Translations under genes and position numbers: made by a program
Notes under the pieces: model-generated
Databases searched by the model: none
The model's input: only the letters and a program-made list of their open reading frames with translations
Told to the model about the DNA's origin: nothing
Assembly (NCBI GenBank): GCA_015487645.1
Contig: WFPH01000196.1
Coordinates: 1-13,585, forward strand
DNA length: 13,585 nucleotides
From: Thermosulfurimonas sp.
GTDB taxonomy: Bacteria > Desulfobacterota > Thermodesulfobacteria > Thermodesulfobacteriales > Thermodesulfobacteriaceae
Direction of reading: 5' to 3'
Part shown: positions 12,268 to 13,585 of the stretch, one piece after another
Layout: the number at the start of each line of letters is the position of its first letter
Numbering within the stretch: position 1 is the first letter of the stretch

Positions 12268-13274
12268 GATATGGCCTGAAGATCAGGGGAGGATTTTTTA
12301 CGGTCTAAGGCCTGGCGTAACTTTTCTACCAGGTTGAGCTCCACGAAGCGTTTGGCGGTGAAAAGAGCGTTCCGAATCGCCCGGGCATCCGACCGTCCGT
12401 GGCCGATGATGACCACCCCGTTGACGCCAAGAAGCGGAGCTCCACCGTATTCCCGCCAATCGGTTCGCCGCCGAAATCTGGTCAGCGCCCGGCGGGCTAG
12501 ACTGAATCCCAGCATAGCCAGAGGATCGCGCCGGACCTCCCGTTTGAGCATCTCACCGAGGGCTTCGGCCACCCCTTCGGAGACCTTGAGACAGATATTT
12601 CCCACAAACCCGTCACATACGATGACTTCCGCTTCGCCGGAGTAAATGTGGCGCCCTTCCACGTTGCCCACATAGTTCAGAGGACTTTCCGAAAGCAAAA
12701 CATGGGCCCTTTTTACGAGGAAGTTCCCTTTGCCGCCTTCTTCCCCGATAGAAAGGAGACCGATGCGGGGACGCTCCAGGCCCAGAACTTTTTCGGCAAA
12801 AAGGGCCCCCATGATGGCAAATTGTAAAAGATGGTTGGGTTTGCAGTCCACATTGGCTCCGGCGTCGATCAGAACCGCCGGTCTTTTTAGGGTCGGAAGG
12901 ACGGTCGCAATGGCCGGCCTGGAGACTCCGGGGAGTCTTCCCAGAGTGAAAAGGGCGCAAGCGTAAGTCACGCCGGAATTTCCGGCGCTGACCACCGCCT
13001 GCGCCTGCCCCTTCTTTACCAGTTCAAAGGCCCTCCGGATAGAGGAACGGGGTTTCTTCCTCAGGGCCTCGCTTGGAGCCTCGTCCATTTCAACCCATTC
13101 CGGGGCCGCAACTTTCTCTACCCTCCGGTGATCGGGAAAAGCCGAAAGGGCCTCCTCCGTGCCCACCAGGTAGAGAAAAAGATCCTCGGAGGTTTTTAAG
13201 GCTTGCCGGGCTCCCTCAAGGATTTCCCGGGGGGCATGATCGCCCCCCATGACATCCAGAGCGATGGTGATCAC
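12264..13274 (-). CDS. plsX: Phosphate acyltransferase PlsX
   Basis: PlsX makes acyl-phosphate from acyl-ACP, the acyl donor for PlsY in phospholipid synthesis, at the cytoplasmic face of the membrane. The 336 residues are typical. Diagnostic segments: ITIALDVMGGDHAP (2-15), VVSAGNSGVTYA, IDAGANVDCKPNHLLQFA, GNFLVKRAHVLL, VCDGFVGNICLKVSEG and YGGAPLLGVNGVVIIGHG. The start is a GTG at 13274, three bases after the rpmF stop, with GAGGA about 10 bases upstream; the next internal Met lies inside the conserved VMGGDHAP segment and cannot be the start. The C-terminus overlaps fabH by 4 bases. The order rpmF-plsX-fabH is widely conserved in bacteria and couples membrane lipid synthesis to growth. 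Confidence 0.97.
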   Translation of the reverse strand: MITIALDVMGGDHAPREILEGARQALKTSEDLFLYLVGTEEALSAFPDHRRVEKVAAPEWVEMDEAPSEALRKKPRSSIRRAFELVKKGQAQAVVSAGNSGVTYACALFTLGRLPGVSRPAIATVLPTLKRPAVLIDAGANVDCKPNHLLQFAIMGALFAEKVLGLERPRIGLLSIGEEGGKGNFLVKRAHVLLSESPLNYVGNVEGRHIYSGEAEVIVCDGFVGNICLKVSEGVAEALGEMLKREVRRDPLAMLGFSLARRALTRFRRRTDWREYGGAPLLGVNGVVIIGHGRSDARAIRNALFTAKRFVELNLVEKLRQALDRKKSSPDLQAIS

Positions 13275-13277
13275 CGC

Positions 13278-13460
13278 TTAGATTTCCTCGGAGGGCAGGA
13301 ACTCCTTTCCTCGATAGGTACCACAACTTGGACAAACTCGGTGCGGCAATTTGGGAGCTTTGCATCGGGGGCACACCGAGACACACGGCGCAGTAAGGTG
13401 TTTATGAGCCCTGCGCATCCCTCTTCGCGAACGGGAAGTCTTTCTTTTGGGAACCGCCAT
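13278..13460 (-). CDS. rpmF: Ribosomal protein L32 (zinc-ribbon type)
   Basis: L32 is a small protein of the 50S subunit. The 60 residues start MAVPKRKTSRSRRG, the family N-terminus, followed by the zinc ribbon CPRC (30-33) and CPSC (43-46), so this is the zinc-binding form. The ATG at 13460 has AGGAGGT 7 bases upstream; an in-frame GTG at 13469 would add three residues and lies inside that ribosome binding site. The stop codon of the preceding YceD-family gene (TAG) begins the AGGAGGT motif, so the two genes are coupled. plsX starts 3 bases after the rpmF stop. Confidence 0.97.
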   Translation of the reverse strand: MAVPKRKTSRSRRGMRRAHKHLTAPCVSVCPRCKAPKLPHRVCPSCGTYRGKEFLPSEEI

Positions 13461-13472
13461 TTCTTGCACCTC

Positions 13473-13585
13473 CTAGCCGGATTGATTTTTCTCCTGCAAA
13501 AGTTGTTTCAAGACCGCAAAAGGGCTGTCCCGGCGGATTTCGCATCCGCAAGGACCTTCGTTCAGGTTTTTTCCACAACGGGGAC
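13473..13585 (-). CDS. YceD/DUF177-family protein, C-terminal 36 residues (5' part outside window)
   Basis: The fragment reads PRCGKNLNEGPCGCE, then RRDSPFAVLKQLL and a short polar tail. The Cys-x-x-Cys-like pair, GPCGC and the FAVLKQL end are typical of the C-terminus of YceD/DUF177 proteins, which sit directly upstream of rpmF in most bacteria. The family is linked to 23S rRNA accumulation in plants and E. coli, though its biochemistry is uncertain. Its TAG stop overlaps the rpmF Shine-Dalgarno. Domain identity is clear from sequence plus position; the N-terminal part lies beyond the window. Confidence 0.85.
   Translation of the reverse strand, partial: PRCGKNLNEGPCGCEIRRDSPFAVLKQLLQEKNQSG

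Noticed and set aside
13461..13469. GTG start for L32 at 13469
   Set aside because: It sits within the AGGAGGT ribosome binding site; the ATG at 13460 yields the standard MAVPKRK start.

Overview
This 13.6 kb window looks like ordinary chromosomal DNA from a moderately GC-rich, probably thermophilic, flagellated Gram-negative bacterium. A member of the Thermodesulfobacteriota or a related Desulfobacterota lineage is my best guess. Supporting this are charged proteins rich in Glu, Lys and Arg, strong Shine-Dalgarno sites, a TolC-type outer-membrane protein, a FlgM with a small FlgM-associated partner, a long AmrB/MEMO protein, an amphi-Trp protein and a two-subunit biotin carboxylase. The lineage is inferred from gene content and was not tested by any search. 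Fourteen genes lie fully or partly in the window and coding density is very high. No rRNA, tRNA, CRISPR array or complete insertion sequence was seen.

Layout. At 1-1346 (minus) is an operon of an amphi-Trp protein, a small Cys-rich exported protein and a CzcC/CusC-like TolC protein cut by the window edge; it is probably the start of a metal-efflux locus. At 1386-1509 is a palindromic, MITE-like repeat directly behind the acetyl-CoA synthetase stop codon. At 1516-3423 (minus) is the AMP-forming acetyl-CoA synthetase with a clear promoter, and at 3520-4167 (minus) a MarC-family membrane protein. Divergent from MarC, at 4259-7787 (plus), are a biotin carboxylase and a divergent carboxyltransferase-biotin carrier subunit. 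Their 3' end overlaps, stop codon to stop codon, a flagellar pair at 7784-8272 (minus): a 56-residue FlgM-associated protein and FlgM. This pair is driven by an almost perfect sigma-28 promoter.

At about 8339-11271 (plus) is a tightly packed run: a small unknown protein, a ParB/sulfiredoxin-fold protein, AmrB (MEMO) with an N-terminal PqqD-like domain, and an RsuA-type pseudouridine synthase. Convergent with it, at 11278-13585 (minus), is the classic YceD/DUF177-rpmF-plsX-fabH cluster linking ribosome and fatty acid/phospholipid synthesis.

How it fits together. Acetyl-CoA synthetase and the carboxylase suggest acetate activation and anaplerotic CO2 fixation, although they are not one operon. 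The most notable points are the carboxyltransferase with altered catalytic residues, the sigma-28 promoter, two genes that appear to be transcribed without leaders, a hairpin that would hide the tolC ribosome binding site, and the ParB-like/AmrB operon.
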